A stretch of 64,000 nt of DNA from assembly GCA_963970005.1 (NCBI GenBank), contig CAXAMN010018868.1, forward strand, positions 3,791 to 67,790. Reading direction: 5' to 3'. Of this stretch, positions 1 to 11,585 are shown piece after piece. The stretch comes from Durusdinium trenchii (lineage: Eukaryota > Sar > Dinophyceae > Suessiales > Symbiodiniaceae). A program made the translations under genes and the position numbers. Each line of letters begins with the position of its first letter. The first letter of the stretch is position 1. The notes under the pieces were generated by a model that ran no database searches, was not told where the DNA came from, and saw nothing but the letters and a program-made list of their open reading frames with translations.

Positions 1-135
1 GCTGCTTTCAGTAAGGTGTAAGTACGAGCACTTGACTCGGTGGAACCCCAAGGTGCAAAGTCAGCAACAAGTATTGTTTCACCAAAAGTCGAACGGCTGC
101 TTTCAGTAAGGTGTAAGTACGAGCACTTGACTCGG
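1..135 (+). repeat. 95-bp repeat, run A
   Basis: One full unit (1-95) and the first 40 bases of a second (96-135). Each begins GCTGCTTTCAGTAAGGTG and includes CACTTGACTCGGTGGAAC. The window starts inside the run, so it may extend upstream. The same unit returns at 575-905 and 1474-1603. No coding meaning is seen. Confidence 0.9.
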
Positions 136-574
136 TCCCACCTGTCTCTCGCGGTCTTCGAACCGACCAGCTCCCGATCTCCGAAGCCTCCGGGTCCCGT
201 CGAGGATCGGTGGCTCCGTCGTCGGTGATGGGTCTCCGGGACACCCTGGAAGCGGCCCAGTGACACCAGGTGTCCGTGAATGTTTTTTTTTTTTTTTTTC
301 AGAGGTGGATCCGCTGGGTTTCATGGGAGGCTCCACTTATATCAACACGAAACAGTGCCAAGACAAGGATCACTTGGAAGGAAGACCTACAGGATGAACA
401 GCTGTTACTGTATATGTGCATCCTCAACATCTTCAGGTCCAATGAAACGTCTCCAAAATGATGTCTCATGTCAACGCTGGTTGATCCAGTATTTTGGGTG
501 GAGTCTTCATGTTTTCACACACTCTTTATAGAAGCTTCCGCCTGTTTGGGGTTGCCTCATCGGTTTGGACCTTG
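136..574. other. Non-repeat interval with T17 tract
   Basis: This sequence separates two runs of the 95-bp repeat and looks like an insertion into an older array. It contains a 17-base T tract at 283-299 followed by CAG, which resembles a polypyrimidine tract plus acceptor, but no convincing exon follows. Nothing else is recognised. Confidence 0.5.
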
Positions 575-905
575 GAACCGCAAGGTGCAAAGTCAGCAAC
601 AAGAATTGTTTAACCAAAAGTCGAACGGCTGCTTTCAGTAAGGTGTAAGTACGACCACTTGACTCGGTGGAACCGCAAGGTGCAAAGTCAGCAACACGAA
701 TTGTTTAACCAAAAGTCGAAAGGCTGCTTTCAGTAAGGTGTAAGTACAAGCACTTGACTCGGTGGAACCGCAAGGTGCAAAGTCAGCAACAAGAATTGTT
801 TAACCAAAAGTCGAACGGCTGCTTTCAGTAAGGTGTAAGTACGAGCACTTGACTCGGTGGAACCGCAAGGTGCAAAGTCAGCAACAAGAACGGCTGCTTT
901 CAGTA
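575..905 (+). repeat. 95-bp repeat, run B
   Basis: Unit starts (GCTGCTTTC) lie at 628, 723 and 818, exactly 95 bases apart, then at 893 after a unit shortened by 20 bases. The copies differ at only a few positions, so the array is young or homogenised. A partial unit precedes 628. Confidence 0.9.
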
Positions 906-1473
906 GAAGAGTCAGACCTAGAAAGAGAAACGAACAGCAGGAGAGAAAGAAACAAAACCGAGGGGTCTTCCAAACGAGCCTCAAGAGCAACCTAACAAGC
1001 CTGAAGAAACACCGAACAAACGAAGAAAAACGCAAGATAGAAATGAAAGAAAAGAGAAAAGGGGGTGGGGAAGGGGGGGGAACCGAACAAATCCAAAGCT
1101 GCAAGAAAGCACTCTGTGCATGAGATCAAAGATCAAGTGTATAGCACTTGGAAAATTCCCAATCTGCACGAATGCACTCAACGCATGAATTCAGTCACAT
1201 GAAGTCGGTAACATGAAAACATTCCGGCGTAAGATTTGCAGTGAAGAAACACCGCGAGCCTGGCGGCTTGAAAGTCAGTTGTCCTGGAGTGTCCGCTGAG
1301 CTGTCAATGGTAGTCCGGTGCATGAACGAAGTTTCAGAAAGCATTTCACACGCTGGTTTCGGCGCCCCTTGCCGGGATCACACTGCACACCCAAGTGGGA
1401 AGATGCAGCAGGTCACACTTTGATTATATAGTTCCAATGAAGGAACGTAAAGTCCAGTGGATTCCTGTGAGTG
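906..1473. other. Purine-rich block and plain sequence
   Basis: Positions 905-1085 are strongly purine-biased on the + strand (A/G runs, a G7 tract near 1073). Open frames here follow from composition and are not proposed as genes. 1086-1473 shows nothing recognisable. Confidence 0.5.
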
Positions 1474-1603
1474 CTTAGCACTTGACTCGATGGAACTGTA
1501 AGGTGAAAAGTCAGCAACAAGAATTGTTTAACCAAAAGTCGAACGGCTGCTTTCAGTACGTGGTCTGGGGGGGTGAATACGTAGCACTTGACTCGGTGGA
1601 ACC
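1474..1603 (+). repeat. 95-bp repeat, run C (diverged)
   Basis: A third occurrence of the 95-bp unit, with substitutions and a break after GCTTTCAGTA at about 1558, where unrelated sequence intervenes before CACTTGACTCGGTGGAACCG resumes. It shows that the family is interspersed as well as tandem. Confidence 0.8.
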
Positions 1604-2297
1604 GCAAGGTCGTAGAGAGGTAGGTTCCAAAATGGAGCTAGACAGGTGAATCGCTCTAAGTAGGTAAAAAAAAGGTATAAAGCTTCCTGTTTGTTTAACT
1701 AACTAGAGTAGATTACAAGAGGAACAGAAGCCTCCTGTTTAGCTAGGGAGCGAGACTGGCTCCATTAGAGTAATTAGAAAATGAAAGGGAACCGACAGAC
1801 AAGTCTGCCGACGAACCCTGCCTCCTGTTTTCGGGCGAGGCGTAAGAATCACCCAGGAGAGTAGAATCGTTGAACAGTCACCGTAGCTTCCAGCTATGAC
1901 CGCAACTTAACTTAATGGGTAAGTCATCCAGGGACGCTACATGCAGGTACGGGAAACCGGCCAAGTTTCCCTTCCCTCGCTTAGAGTGTCACACGCCCCT
2001 GCAGTGTTCAGGATTTTTTTCGTTAGACCCCTAGAGACGGGGTTGAACACACACACACACACGAATTGTCACTGCAAGGTTCGCCATGCTGCTCCACCTG
2101 GTTGGGCTGTTGGAGTTTGCAGCCTATAGCCACAATCGGTCACAGAAAATCACACCCAGCCGGTGCATCCAGAAACTGGGGAGTAAAATGTTTTTCTTCC
2201 CTTTGTTCCTGTTCCTCCTTTCTCAAAGTCGTTGCTCGGTATGCCATGCAATTATGACCGACAACAGTAAGTGAAGCGTCGGGTGTTTGTTGCTAAG
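1604..2297. other. No gene seen; CA microsatellite
   Basis: Apart from a short (CA)n at about 2048-2062, nothing is recognised. The interval would suit the intron or upstream region of the exon at 2298. Confidence 0.4.
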
Positions 2298-2393
2298 GAC
2301 GCGGAGGTGCAACAGCTGCGCGCGGAGAACACGGCGCTGCAGGAGAAGCTCCTCTCGGTGGAATGCGAGGACCGCTTCGCTTTGGTGCTGCAG
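2298..2393 (+). CDS. Candidate internal exon, coiled coil
   Basis: A 96-bp GC-rich open segment bounded by CTAAG|GAC and CAG|GTGGCT, phase 0 at both ends. The peptide contains AEVQQLRAENTALQEKLLS, a clear heptad-like coiled coil, ending DRFALVLQ. The AG|G acceptor fits dinoflagellate introns. The parent protein is not recognised. Coiled-coil exons of this type occur near the N-termini of many dinoflagellate proteins; a similar one lies at 55.2 kb. No neighbouring exon could be joined with confidence. Confidence 0.5.
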
Positions 2394-2786
2394 GTGGCTG
2401 GGGGTGAACAGATGGTGAAAGGCTCAGCACAGGTGCCAAAGTTGAAGCTGACCCTCAAAGTCCTCAAAACAGGCCGGTCTGCGGCAGCATCTCCCCTCGT
2501 CAAAGGCCTTCAACTGGGGTTGCTGTTCAGATGTTAGGGCGGGTATGGGTGGCAGGATGGTACAGGCTTGTTTTGTGCTCCTTTCCTCAGTTGGCAGAAC
2601 ACTTGGTAGAAGAAAGGCTTGCTCTTTTTGCGTCCTGTGCTTGATCGGAGTGGATACAACTTGCAACAGAATCTCCCGTCTCCCTGTGTTGTTCTGTGGC
2701 CGATGCTCGCTCCAAGCTCGTACCCTGCAGCGGAGCGGCCGGACCCCAAGTCTGCACACAATTGCTGAAATCATAGGTCAAGCGAA
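2394..2786. other. Intron-like sequence
   Basis: No exon is supported. Short open stretches at about 2700-2780 are ambiguous between frames. Confidence 0.35.
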
Positions 2787-2848
2787 AGAGAGAGAGAGAG
2801 AGTGTCGGACACACAGAGAGAGAGAGAGAGATAGGATAGGATAGGATC
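2787..2848. repeat. (GA)n and (GGATA)n microsatellites
   Basis: GA dinucleotide runs at about 2787-2802 and 2814-2830, separated by TGTCGGACACAC, then about 3.5 copies of the pentamer GATAG to about 2848. Confidence 0.9.
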
Positions 2849-5559
2849 TAAAAAGTAATAAGCCAGCTAAGCGATTCTAAATAAAAGGTTGGACATGTTC
2901 GTTCCAAAAGGTTGAGGACAGGAAACTGCTGAGCAGGATCTATTGGGATGGGAAGTTGTGTAACGCCGATCCAAACCACGCCTAAAACATCCATCCGACC
3001 CACCCGGCGCATGTTACGCGTGGCGCGTCATGTTGGTCGTCCAGGAGCCCCCGGTGCCCATTAAGGTGGGTTCGCGCCATGGGTGGATGGAGCCACAGTC
3101 AGTCCAGGCCGGACGGACCGCGGGCTGACCGCGGATGACCGCGGTGGCTTGGAAGTGATGCCTGGTAATTCAGTGGTTTTTCAGGTGTACCAGTGTACCA
3201 GTACCATTTTAATGATTTTAATGTTGCCACATGTTTAAAGATCCCTGAGGGTTAGTGTGTTGCGGCTTGATAGGGTTGTATTTGTCAACCCTGACCTGAC
3301 ACGAAGAGGCTGTGCAATGTTTGCTCTCACTCTATTCTGAGTGGTGGTTTTAGATACTTTTTCAACAATTTACAACCTTTACTCGGATGATTGAACCATA
3401 TTGAACCCACTGACAAATATGGCTCAAGTGAGTTGAAGCCATGAAAACGAGTTGATACTTGAATTTGATTCACCCAAGCAATAAATGTTCTACTGTTGAG
3501 GATCTCCTGGGAGTTGGTCACGAATTTGGGGCCCAGACACCTGCAGGATTTGGCGTATTGGCGTCACTGCTGGCACCCGGTTTTCTCAGGGTCTCTCCAA
3601 CCATATCCAACGCCCACATCTTGTGACATGAAACTCATGGATTGATTTTGAAAACTCCCAATGGCAGCAGTTGTTCGGGACGTTTCCAAAAGCATTGGTC
3701 GAGATTCTTGGGGTCATTCTGTCGTAGTACAATTGACCCACCACATTGGACATCCCTCAATTTAACGGCGAACACGTTTTCACCGCAAAGCTTTCCTGCA
3801 CCGGCCTGAGGCGGTTGCGCCAGCTGAGCCTCAGATCGTTTTGACAGAGGAGCTGGCCAAGTTGGAAGATTTTGGTAAGGCGCGAGCAGGGGGCGATGCA
3901 AGGCACTTGTGTCAGAATTCATGGCCCAACCCGCAGGTGGTGGTTTCGTTTGGGTGTGCTGGAGTAGCAATGATAATTTTGCCACAAAGTTTGAAGGCGA
4001 ATATGGTGTTCCACGAGATCCTTCCAAAGGATTCCAACAGGGGTGGTTGCTAGACTCGTTTTGAGTCGGCCAACGGCGCCTTTCTAGATTGTCAGGCTTG
4101 CCCAGGGGAAGGATGGAGAATGGTGAAGAAGGGACTACCATCAACTGCGCCCTCCAAGGTCAGTTTCTACTGTGGATGAGCTGGGGAATCTAGAGCACCA
4201 AAACACCCACTTGGTGGAGTCATACTGCGAGGTGCATTTCATTTTTGAATCGACCCCCGTGGTAGGGTTGGAATCCAAACCTGCAGGCATCTGCAGACAC
4301 TGGGGGGGCCGACGATGTTGGAAGACCCTGTTCGCACATCATGGCCTGAAGAAGATTCATCCTCCACCATCCGCAGGAGACTCCCATCCACCCCGCGGGT
4401 GACATGGCGAGCCTCCATTTGGGCGACTCTTATCTCGCGCTTGGAGAGGGCGACTCTAAGAGTTATGTTGTGTTCTTTGCGATGGATTAGAGAGGTATAG
4501 AGAGGTTAACCAAATATGCAACCAATGTCCAAATACATTTTGGGAGGACATGGCGTTTTCTAGTTTGTCATCCCCACAGCAAGACCCTGTTCCCGCAACA
4601 GCTTTGATGACCCCAGACCCCGGTCGCTGGAGTCCAAGCCCGTCTCGAGACCCCAGGCAGATGTTGTGGGAGAAAACTCAACCCCCAAAAGAGGAGGATC
4701 TCTCCAGATCAGGAGAGAAGAACACCTTTCTGATTTCAGGTGACAGTGGGCCCAAGAATCAAAAGAACAAAATGGCCGAACTGAATTGAACCACTTGGTG
4801 ACACCTATCAGTCGCAATATGTGCCGACCCCACTTGATGGTTGTATATTTAGAGTTGAACGTTTAGGGTTTGAGGATTTGGGGATGGGTTGGGTGTAAAA
4901 CCTGCAACATGTCATCCGTGATCATCCAAAGCACCTTGGCCCTGGGCACCTGTTGCTCCGGTCACTTGGTCCCACCTTTCGTTGGATGAGGATTCCTCAG
5001 TGCTGGCAGGTGCCTGGAAGGACTGGGTGGGGTTGGAAGGAGGACTTAAATTGGTTGAAGAATCCTGCCCCAAAAAAACAACAGCAGGAGAAACAAGAAG
5101 GTGGTAAGTACGTGACACACCTGAAGCATTACCCTTTACGAACAGAGCATTCCTACCCTCACCCTCAACATCCCTCGGGGATCCTGCACTTGGGCAATTA
5201 CAGTATTCTTTCTAAGAGTCAAGTAGTTAAGGTTCACTCGGGGTGAGCATGTTTGGTAGCATGGCTCATTTTCCAGTTTGACAGTGCATGATCCATGCCC
5301 CTCTCGCATGCTTCCGGAACTCGGACAGCGAGTGGCCGCTTCCGAAGAGCTCAAGTCACAGGCGCTTGAGGATCCGGTCGCTCTTTTGGGGCGATGAAGC
5401 CGCTTGCAGAAACATGTTGAAACAGATGCAACAGGGATGCGGTCGTGGTTCCCGACCCAGACCACTACACCTTCGAAACGTGTCTTTTTGGTGTCTTTTC
5501 GCGCGCCTGCAGACCTTCCAACAGTGTCCCGTCACACGCCTGATTTCAAATCAACCGGA
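2849..5559. other. Long interval without a supported gene
   Basis: Mixed sequence with no recognised protein motif. An open frame at 3841-4052 (starting EELAKLEDFGKARAGGD) and its antisense counterpart were both read; neither has exon borders or family resemblance good enough to call. Confidence 0.4.
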
Positions 5560-5630
5560 CGGATTGGTCCAAACACTGCGTTTGGTCGGGTTTTGATATA
5601 AATGATTGGTCCAAAAACACGACCAATCCG
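5560..5630. repeat. Imperfect inverted repeat around GATTGGTC
   Basis: CGGATTGGTC at 5560-5569 is mirrored exactly by GACCAATCCG at 5621-5630. Additional GATTGGTC and TTTGGTC copies lie between and just after (to about 5641). The segment can fold into a branched hairpin and may be a small palindromic element remnant. Confidence 0.6.
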
Positions 5631-5715
5631 CCTGATTGGTCTCTGTTTTCTTCGTTTCGATGTTTGCACCCAAACGGTTTGGCTCTGTGGTTTTTTTTGG
5701 CGGCCCAGACCGCAG

Positions 5716-5820
5716 GATCCAGAGACGCCCAGCCGCGCCTTCGGGGAGAACTCATCCGCCTGCCCCAGCCCGGCGGAGGGCAACGGAAGCTACTATAGTG
5801 CCCTTTGGATGCAGCTGAGG
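5716..5820 (+). CDS. Candidate exon, unknown protein
   Basis: An open, GC-rich segment after an ACCGCAG|G acceptor encodes a low-complexity stretch beginning DPETPSRAFGENSSACPSP and ending near SALWMQLR. Frame choice rests on the acceptor only; another frame is also open. The 3' border is uncertain. No family is recognised. Confidence 0.25.
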
Positions 5821-7496
5821 GGCATCGCGAGGCCTGCGAGGCATCGAGTTTCTCGGTGAAGGCTGCAAGGCCTGAATCATCCAGGCGCCACACTGCTGGA
5901 CGGCCCACGGCTGGATGTTTCAGCCCGGCCACCCCTGGCATGGCTTGACTCGTCTCGGCTTGACAGACCTCTCGGGGCCACAGCTTCTCGCTCGTGGCCT
6001 AGGTCCGTGCGATTTTCTATGGCATCCAGCGGCTCTCCTTCCCGCCGGGCGTCGCAGGCGATGGCAATGAGGGACCGATCGGAGCGCCGAAAAAGACCGT
6101 GAGTGACATGTTGGAGGCGAGATGAGGTGAGTGTGTGATGTAATCTGACGCACTTAATGTAAAGCATGCAAGAGGGGGCGGCCTTGGGCCAGGTTTTCAT
6201 CCAAGATCCTGTGCCAGGAGTTTGTACACAAAGGATCACAAAGGCTCGTTTAGTTGTGGCGTGGTGATTTGCAACATCCAGTTTCCAAAGTGCTCACACC
6301 GGCAAGCAGTTTGTGCCCGGACGGCTGCCGCTTAAGAGCTTACACCAGAAAAAACAGCGTTCTTGTGTAAACTCTACTCTCGAGGAATCCGATGGCACTG
6401 TTTGCAACTCGTGGAGATGCCATCTCCCAACATTTGCCGCAGATGCGCAGATCCGATGACACTGTTTGCTTCATCTATATTCATAGGCCCCTTGCAACAA
6501 ACTCTTCGACCGTAGAACTATATATATGTATAGGTCCTGCCTCACCCTTGGGCAGAGTGTTCAAATTTTCTCGCCCTAAAATCACCTCATTCTTTCCAGG
6601 TTGGCCTTCCAATTGGTTGCCTGAATTCGGTCTAGTAAGTTTGGGAGCCAGGCCAACAGGGTCAGCCACTCAGCCACGCGGAACGGACAACATGGGACTC
6701 TCCATTTCTCGTGGGTTTCACTATCCTTATAACCTGGATTAAAGCTAACTCTAATGAATCACAATTAAAATCACAAAATCAAAAACAAAAACACATGATA
6801 AAAGACATTGCAGAACTAATGCAAAGACAATGCAAACCGAATGCAACAGAAAACGCATAGAATAGTGCATTCCTTGTTGCTTTCCCCTGGCTGGCCAATA
6901 ATTACTGGATAGGGCATATACTAAAAATATCCTGGTCTATTCTCAATGTGCCTCTTGCGTGATGTGCTCGCCTTTGTCTATGCCACATGCAGCCTCCCGG
7001 TTACCTGTTGCAGTGCCTTTTTTACAAATGCTGTCTTCCCTTTCTTCCTCTGGAAGTGCTGGTTTCTATCGCAGACTGTCCAGTCTGGTTGTGTTTTTGT
7101 GTGACTGTCCTATTTTCATGCCTTTTTTCTCCTCCTTGTTTGTTTTGTTTCTGCACTTGTTCTTTGTTTCTTATTTTGGGGGCGGTGGCGTATTGCTTCC
7201 TAAATATAATTCTTAACTTTTTTAGACTTTGCTTCTTAGGCAGCTCACAACACTATCCGATGTTGTACCATCCGATGAGATGATCAATGTCGATGAGAAG
7301 TGGAGCCGTCCAACACGGCCCCTTTTTGGTTTTACAGACAGGCATGTGGTGATTGGATATCATGACATGATACGACTGATGCTTGTAAAATGACAGTTGT
7401 TGAGCAAAATAGTTGAATCTTTGCCGTTTTCTCGGTTCATCCCCCACCATGAATATCATTGTAGGTTGGGTTTGTCTTATTACCAGTAACAGTCAG
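5821..7496. other. No supported gene
   Basis: A small + frame starting at ATG 6020 (MASSGSPSRRAS) is possible but not demonstrable. The rest is AT-richer intron-like or intergenic DNA, with T-rich sequence at about 7000-7220. Confidence 0.35.
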
Positions 7497-7590
7497 TAAA
7501 CAATTACCACTATTTAGAGAGAAGGGCCTCTACTAACCAACAACATCCATTGATACTGAAAACGGGGTAGACCCAAATTGTAGGGAAAAC
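7497..7590 (+). repeat. Interspersed repeat, copy 1 of 2
   Basis: Contains ACCACTAT, then GGGCCTCTACTAACCA, a CATCATCC-like block and GGGTAGACCCAA in the same order as 40495-40580. The match is diverged but colinear over about 85 bases, so it is a dispersed repeat family. The following segment, to about 7690, may be related to the CCTCTACA family described at 46429. Confidence 0.6.
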
Positions 7591-9365
7591 CCGTGACTGG
7601 CATTGTTTTATCATGTTCAGTAGGTGCACCCCCATGCCGTCGGAGGTGGAACATGGTGGAACCCTCAGAAGACAATTCTCCTCTACATGTTTCATCATGT
7701 TTCGCTTCATGTTTGCAGGGAAGGTCAGGAGCCACCAAAGTATTAGCACCCTGTTTCTGCCTCTCACCTGAACCTCCCGAGTTTCGGGTCAGGTTTGACA
7801 ACGACGACGGATGTCCGTGCCACGGTGATGGTCACCTGTGGCGAAATGTCTGGGGCAACCAGAGCTGTTTCTCTGCACCAGGAGACTGCAATGGCAGGCG
7901 AATTGGTCCATAAAATCACAGGTCTTCGCGATGCGTTTCGGGGTTAGCAGTCCACCCCATTCCACTCCTTGGGTGTTTTGGGGGGGGCCGACGTTCTGGT
8001 GGCAGCCAGACTGAGTGAGAGAGAGGACGGGCAATGGACCAATGCAGCTGTTGCACATGTAAACTCCACTGAACATAAGGGAAAAAAAACTTTGGGGTAT
8101 GGGTTGGGTCGACGTTCAGAAGAGGAATCGGTACCCTCAGATTGAACCAATTAGGAGAGGGACCAATGAAGCTCCCACGGATCATCCCAGAACCACCAGT
8201 TGACCTGGGACGAGGTCGTTTAATCATGCAGCAGATCAGTTGTACTTGTACCCTTAAATCCTCCTACAATGTTTACATCTTCCCACGATTCTGTGCCTGT
8301 GGTCCTCTTTCTATGCACAAGGAAAACACACATGGTCCAGGAAGAAATCTACCAGAGCTGATTGAGGTAACCTAAGGCTAAAATTGGCCCTCAGGATTTC
8401 AAGATTTTCTATATTGGTAACCTATTTGGCTCAAATAGGTCTGGAAGGACCATCGTGGCGCTCCGCTGCGCAGCTGGGCCCCCGTTTTTCCCCAAACAGT
8501 GTGTCCACACCAGTATACCAGGACCCTCCTGTCGGGGTGCCCTGTCTGGAAGCCTTTTTCGGTCGTGTGGGGGGGGCGGCTTCCAGCCAGGACACCCCTT
8601 GGAGGAGGGTCCAGGTATGTGGAGTCCAGCTTTGACCCCGAGGCTGTTTGGTAGCTTCATTCATCTCTATGTTTGCATGACCCCTCCACTCAATAAACAT
8701 TGGAACGGGGGGGTCACCTACAAAATAGTTGTTCGCAATTTAATTTGTTTGTACTCCGACAATTTGTCGACAATGTTGGCAAACACCTAAGTCGGATAAA
8801 AAAGAAAAATTAGCATTCTCCCGGTGTACTTGGGTAGTTAGGGACGGGTGTTTGATTGAGGTGCTCATAGGCGTTTGCGGCTAATTCGCTGCTATTTACA
8901 GTACATTCATTCACCTCGAGATCTTCGAAGTGCATTTCGACCGCGCAGGCTCACAGAATCTGGTGGGCTAGCGCGGGTGCTCTTCGGGACTCCACTCTCG
9001 TTGTGGTGCCGTGCGCACTTGGTGATCACTTTTCGTGCCAGGTGCCAGGGAAACCTCTTGTTTTTGGTGGTCTAAAGTCAACTTGTCGTGACAGGTGCAG
9101 AGCGGCTTTATGTCGATGATTGTCGATGCACAGATATTCGTGGCAGGCGTGGTGCTTTGGACAGGGTGGTGCTGGGGTGCTCTGAATCAGTGATCTTTGT
9201 GACTTTTGGACATGTGGCTCGTTTCCAGAAATCGGAAAGAGTCTCGAGCGAAACCCGCGTTTTGGCATCTTGATGTCGTCTCTAGACTATAGAAGTGCTC
9301 TTGGTGGGAATCGCCTTGGCAGGGCTGCGCGATGTGAATCTTGATGTGCAGATATATTTCGTGGC
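7591..9365. other. No supported gene
   Basis: No exon or RNA gene is recognised. A short palindrome-like CTATTTGGCTCAAATAG lies near 8425. The interval also carries several G-runs. Confidence 0.35.
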
Positions 9366-9530
9366 AGGCGCAGCACCTTGTGATCCTTGAAGTGTAGGGC
9401 TTGTGGCACGCGCAGTTTAGGCGCAGTACTTTGTGGACCTCGAAGTGCGGCGCAGCACTTTGTGGACCTTGAAGCGCGGATTTTGCGGCAGGCGCAGCAT
9501 TTTGTGGACCTTCAAGTGCCATTTTTTGAA
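9366..9530 (+). repeat. Degenerate tandem repeat, GGCGCAGCACTTTGTGGACC
   Basis: Four imperfect units begin at about 9366, 9420, 9450 and 9491, each with GGCGCAG(C/T)A, (C/T)TTTGTGGACCT and AAGTGC-like parts. A more distant relative lies at about 9112-9165. Unit spacing varies from 30 to 54 bases. All frames stay open through it, which explains the overlapping open frames; none is called as a gene. Confidence 0.7.
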
Positions 9531-10077
9531 GCGAGGACGACGCGCAGCGCACGTGCCATCTTTTGCGAAAAAGGCATGTGTGAGGGACGCGCAATCAGAG
9601 ATCCGGCCCTCTGTTGCCCGCCAACTCGGCATGCTCCCTGACAACATTTCCCCCAAGAAGCCTGGGTTCTATCACGCGTGGCAACACCGATCCATGCTGC
9701 CTATGGTTGTCCTCACCACATCAACCTTATGCAAGGGCATGCTGGTCCTAGGTCCTAGGCCCGACCCTGCCCAGTGGGCCAATCACCCTCAGAGACAGTT
9801 CCATCAAATTGACTTGGTCGACGAATAGCTCAGAGCATCACTAGAAGCAGTTTCATGCGCTGCCCTTTGAAGTTGTTTTTGGTTAGAAGTCACATCGGTG
9901 GCCGTGTTGTGTTTAGCCCAACAAAAGTACTCCAGCCAATCTTTACAGCGTCGAAAAGATTTAACTTCGGCGCCGATGAAGGCCTTGGTTGTTGTTTGGC
10001 ATTCCAGACATCCTTTTCATACTGGCGAACAAAGGATCAAAAAAAAGCGATTCGATCCAAAAGGAACTCGTTTTGAG

Positions 10078-10180
10078 GTGGGCGCTGCCTTGCTCATGCG
10101 GGCAATGGCAGCAGAGAGTCGGGAAGCCCGAGCCTCTGCCCTCGACATGCTCGACGCCCTTGATGGACACTTCAACCGAA
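10078..10180 (+). CDS. Candidate exon, helical protein
   Basis: Bounded by TTTTGAG|GTG and a possible GC donor after AACCGAA. The peptide runs through AALLMRAMAAESREARASAL and DMLDALDG, an amphipathic helical composition like helical-repeat proteins. No family is assigned. The AG|G acceptor and GC-rich third positions favour real coding sequence. Confidence 0.4.
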
Positions 10181-10469
10181 GCTGTCCAAGAACACAACCG
10201 CACAAACATCTGCAAGAGGAACGAAACGTTCCTTGTTGGCGGGCGGGGGGGGCCTGCAATGGGATGGTGTCATCCCAGCGCTGGAACCGAAGCTTCGCTT
10301 GCGGGAGGCGCCTGGACGGTCAAGGCACTGGAAAATGCTCGCTCATTAACAAAAGATGCCACCCGTGACACCCAAACCTTAGGCTTTCTGTTGTGATAGC
10401 GGTGGCGGGCCAGGAGAACCAGTGCCTTTTATGAATGCGGAACTTCGCTCGCAAACTTGCTGCCTGGAG

Positions 10470-10590
10470 AATTTCAGTCCGGTGGTTCAGCCTTCAGACA
10501 TCACCGTCTGGGAGGCAGTGGAGTTGTCCTCGCACCTTTGGGCAATCCCAAACAACGTGATGATTTGCATCATGGGAGGACTTCTTTGGT
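10470..10590 (+). CDS. Weak candidate exon
   Basis: An open + frame containing PSDITVWEAVELSSHLWAIP after CTGGAG. It reads like protein, but the borders are unclear and a second frame is open over part of it. It could belong with the exon at 10,078. Function unknown. Confidence 0.2.
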
Positions 10591-11246
10591 GATTGAGATG
10601 CGTGTGATGTTCAGAAGTGGTTACAAAATAGTGTTCAATGTCCATCCTGAAACGCTCTCCACTGCTACCCCTGCTAAAGGACTGGGCATCACCGTGCTGG
10701 CCGGCGGCGACACAATGTGACGACAACGTTGCCATCTCCGAGTGTCAAGCCCTGACCGCCTTTATTGGCCAAACAAGCAGCTGTCGACACCCTTCTATGG
10801 GACAAGGCTGCTGAAGTGCAAGAAGTTGCCAAGGACGAGAGACACGCAAACGCACGCGACCAAGAGATACTGTTTTGAAATTGACAGACCGATATCTACA
10901 TCATGTGTCCTTTGTGTACTTGCTCGTTTTGCATTCTCTGCGAGGAGTGGGGCAGCCCCCCTTCGAGGTACACAATACATTGTTGAGTACTTGGTGGATG
11001 GCTTGGGTTTATGGAATGTATATATATATATATGTGGTTGTTACAAGATGTTACAAGTTAGGTATAAACCGGCTATAACAAATTATGAGAAGAGTAACAA
11101 AACTGAGTTTTAGATGAACTTACTACTGTATATATATATATATATGTGTGTTTTTGTTGTGTGGGTTAGTAAGGTTTATTATAAGTTTTGCTTTCTGTAA
11201 AAACTCAAGCTTAGAGAACCTATAGCTAAGTAAGAAAAGTTCACTT
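10591..11246. other. AT-rich flank of the LINE, with (TA)n
   Basis: Contains (TA)n tracts at about 11011-11031 and 11131-11147. No gene is seen. This is the pre-insertion left flank of the retrotransposon. Confidence 0.5.
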
Positions 11247-11261
11247 TCTCATGCTTCAAAG
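11247..11261 (+). repeat. Target-site duplication, left copy
   Basis: TCTCATGCTTCAAAG, identical to 17785-17799. The match stops at exactly 15 bases on both sides, and the two copies bracket the whole retroelement coding region. Confidence 0.85.
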
Positions 11262-11585
11262 GCGCGATGCTGTGGTTCTACCCCCTGCACAAGTTCTATA
11301 GCTTCACTCGAACTATGTGCTTGGTATGCGCGGGCCGTGGTGGCGGTGCGAAACGAATCAAACGCACAATACGACCGGCCAAATGGATTGGGGATAGACG
11401 AATTGCCAGTCGGTGCAAGACAAAGAAACTTAGCTTGTGTCGCTTGATTTGCCGTTGCACGCTTCGATTTTGTTCACTTTGCTGCCTTTTCCTGAATGGT
11501 GCTTCGTCTTGCAGTACTGATATGTGTGTGAATAACGAGGGGAGTCAGCCACCACTAGTTTCCTCTCAAGTATTGATTGGCTCTT

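Noticed and set aside
1-905. Possible CRISPR-like array
   Set aside because: The 95-bp units are continuous tandem copies with no unique spacers, and the genome is eukaryotic.
3420-3428. TGGCTCAAG, the 3' end of the dinoflagellate spliced leader
   Set aside because: Only 9-11 bases match; the rest of the 22-nt leader is absent. Similar partial hits (47255 ATAGCCATTTT, 8428 TTTGGCTCAA) are also chance-level.
3635-4144. 169-codon open frame on the - strand
   Set aside because: No family resemblance, an equally open + frame opposite it, and opposite to the strand of all supported exons.
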